DNA of 20,795 nucleotides from Candidatus Hydrogenedentota bacterium (GTDB lineage: Bacteria; Hydrogenedentota; Hydrogenedentia; Hydrogenedentales; CAITNO01), in contig JAKLHG010000009.1 of the NCBI GenBank assembly GCA_022710255.1, positions 1-20,795 of the forward strand. Direction: 5' to 3'. Position numbers and translations under genes: made by a program. Under the pieces are notes generated by a model. The model worked only from the letters and a program-made list of their open reading frames with translations. It ran no database searches and had not been told where the DNA came from. This document shows, piece by piece, positions 20,740-20,795 of this stretch. Within the stretch, counting starts at the first letter, position 1, and the number at the start of each line of letters is the position of its first letter.

Positions 20740-20795
20740 CGCGGGCCCTGTCAACAACCCATCCGCCCGTCATTGCGAGTCCCACACCTCCTACG

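Overview
The window is a GC-rich (by eye near 60%) bacterial chromosome segment. The gene set suggests a Gram-negative, probably uncultured lineage of the Planctomycetes/Lentisphaerae/Hydrogenedentota kind: a Tat-exported Gfo/Idh/MocA oxidoreductase, a HEAT-repeat protein with a carbohydrate-binding-like tail, a VCBS/FG-GAP protein, an SSS symporter, an ECF sigma factor with its membrane partner, and a lipid-A-biosynthesis-domain protein. This placement is inferred from gene content; no rRNA or tRNA is present to confirm it.

Layout. (1) 1-1135: a bifunctional-nuclease (DUF151) gene on the minus strand, with inverted repeats on its left and a 357-base divergent promoter region on its right. 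(2) 1136-3443: a tightly coupled pair, a GT4 glycosyltransferase and an alpha/alpha-toroid protein, probably for a surface glycan. (3) 3444-4496: a repeat-rich scar. It holds a truncated ISNCY-type transposase, a REP-like element with perfect 40-base arms, a 101-base palindromic MITE-like element, and three copies of a GAGTTCTGGGGACAG end sequence. The scar is flanked by two 165-base copies (about 93% identical, no indels) of the junction between the two neighbouring convergent genes. Each copy carries the live end of one gene and a fossil end of the other. (4) 9909-4497, minus strand: a five-gene run of ECF sigma factor, single-span anti-sigma-like protein, small secreted protein, GH5 glycoside hydrolase, and a serine-hydrolase (beta-lactamase fold)/NamZ fusion. 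A GGAACC box upstream of the sigma gene fits autoregulation. (5) 9910-10553: palindromic operator-like DNA, a probable small SRP RNA, and the promoter region of ahcY. (6) 10554-12011: S-adenosylhomocysteine hydrolase with a clear intrinsic terminator. (7) 12551-18951: a four-gene plus-strand operon (Tat oxidoreductase, HEAT protein, VCBS protein, SSS symporter), likely for uptake and oxidation of a sugar-like compound. (8) 20665-18974, minus strand: a tandem LAB_N membrane protein followed by a secreted glycerophosphodiester phosphodiesterase.

The two least ordinary regions are the junction duplication around 3331-4558 and the sigma/anti-sigma operon ending in peptidoglycan- and glycan-active enzymes. 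No CRISPR array, prophage or recognisable defence system was seen.
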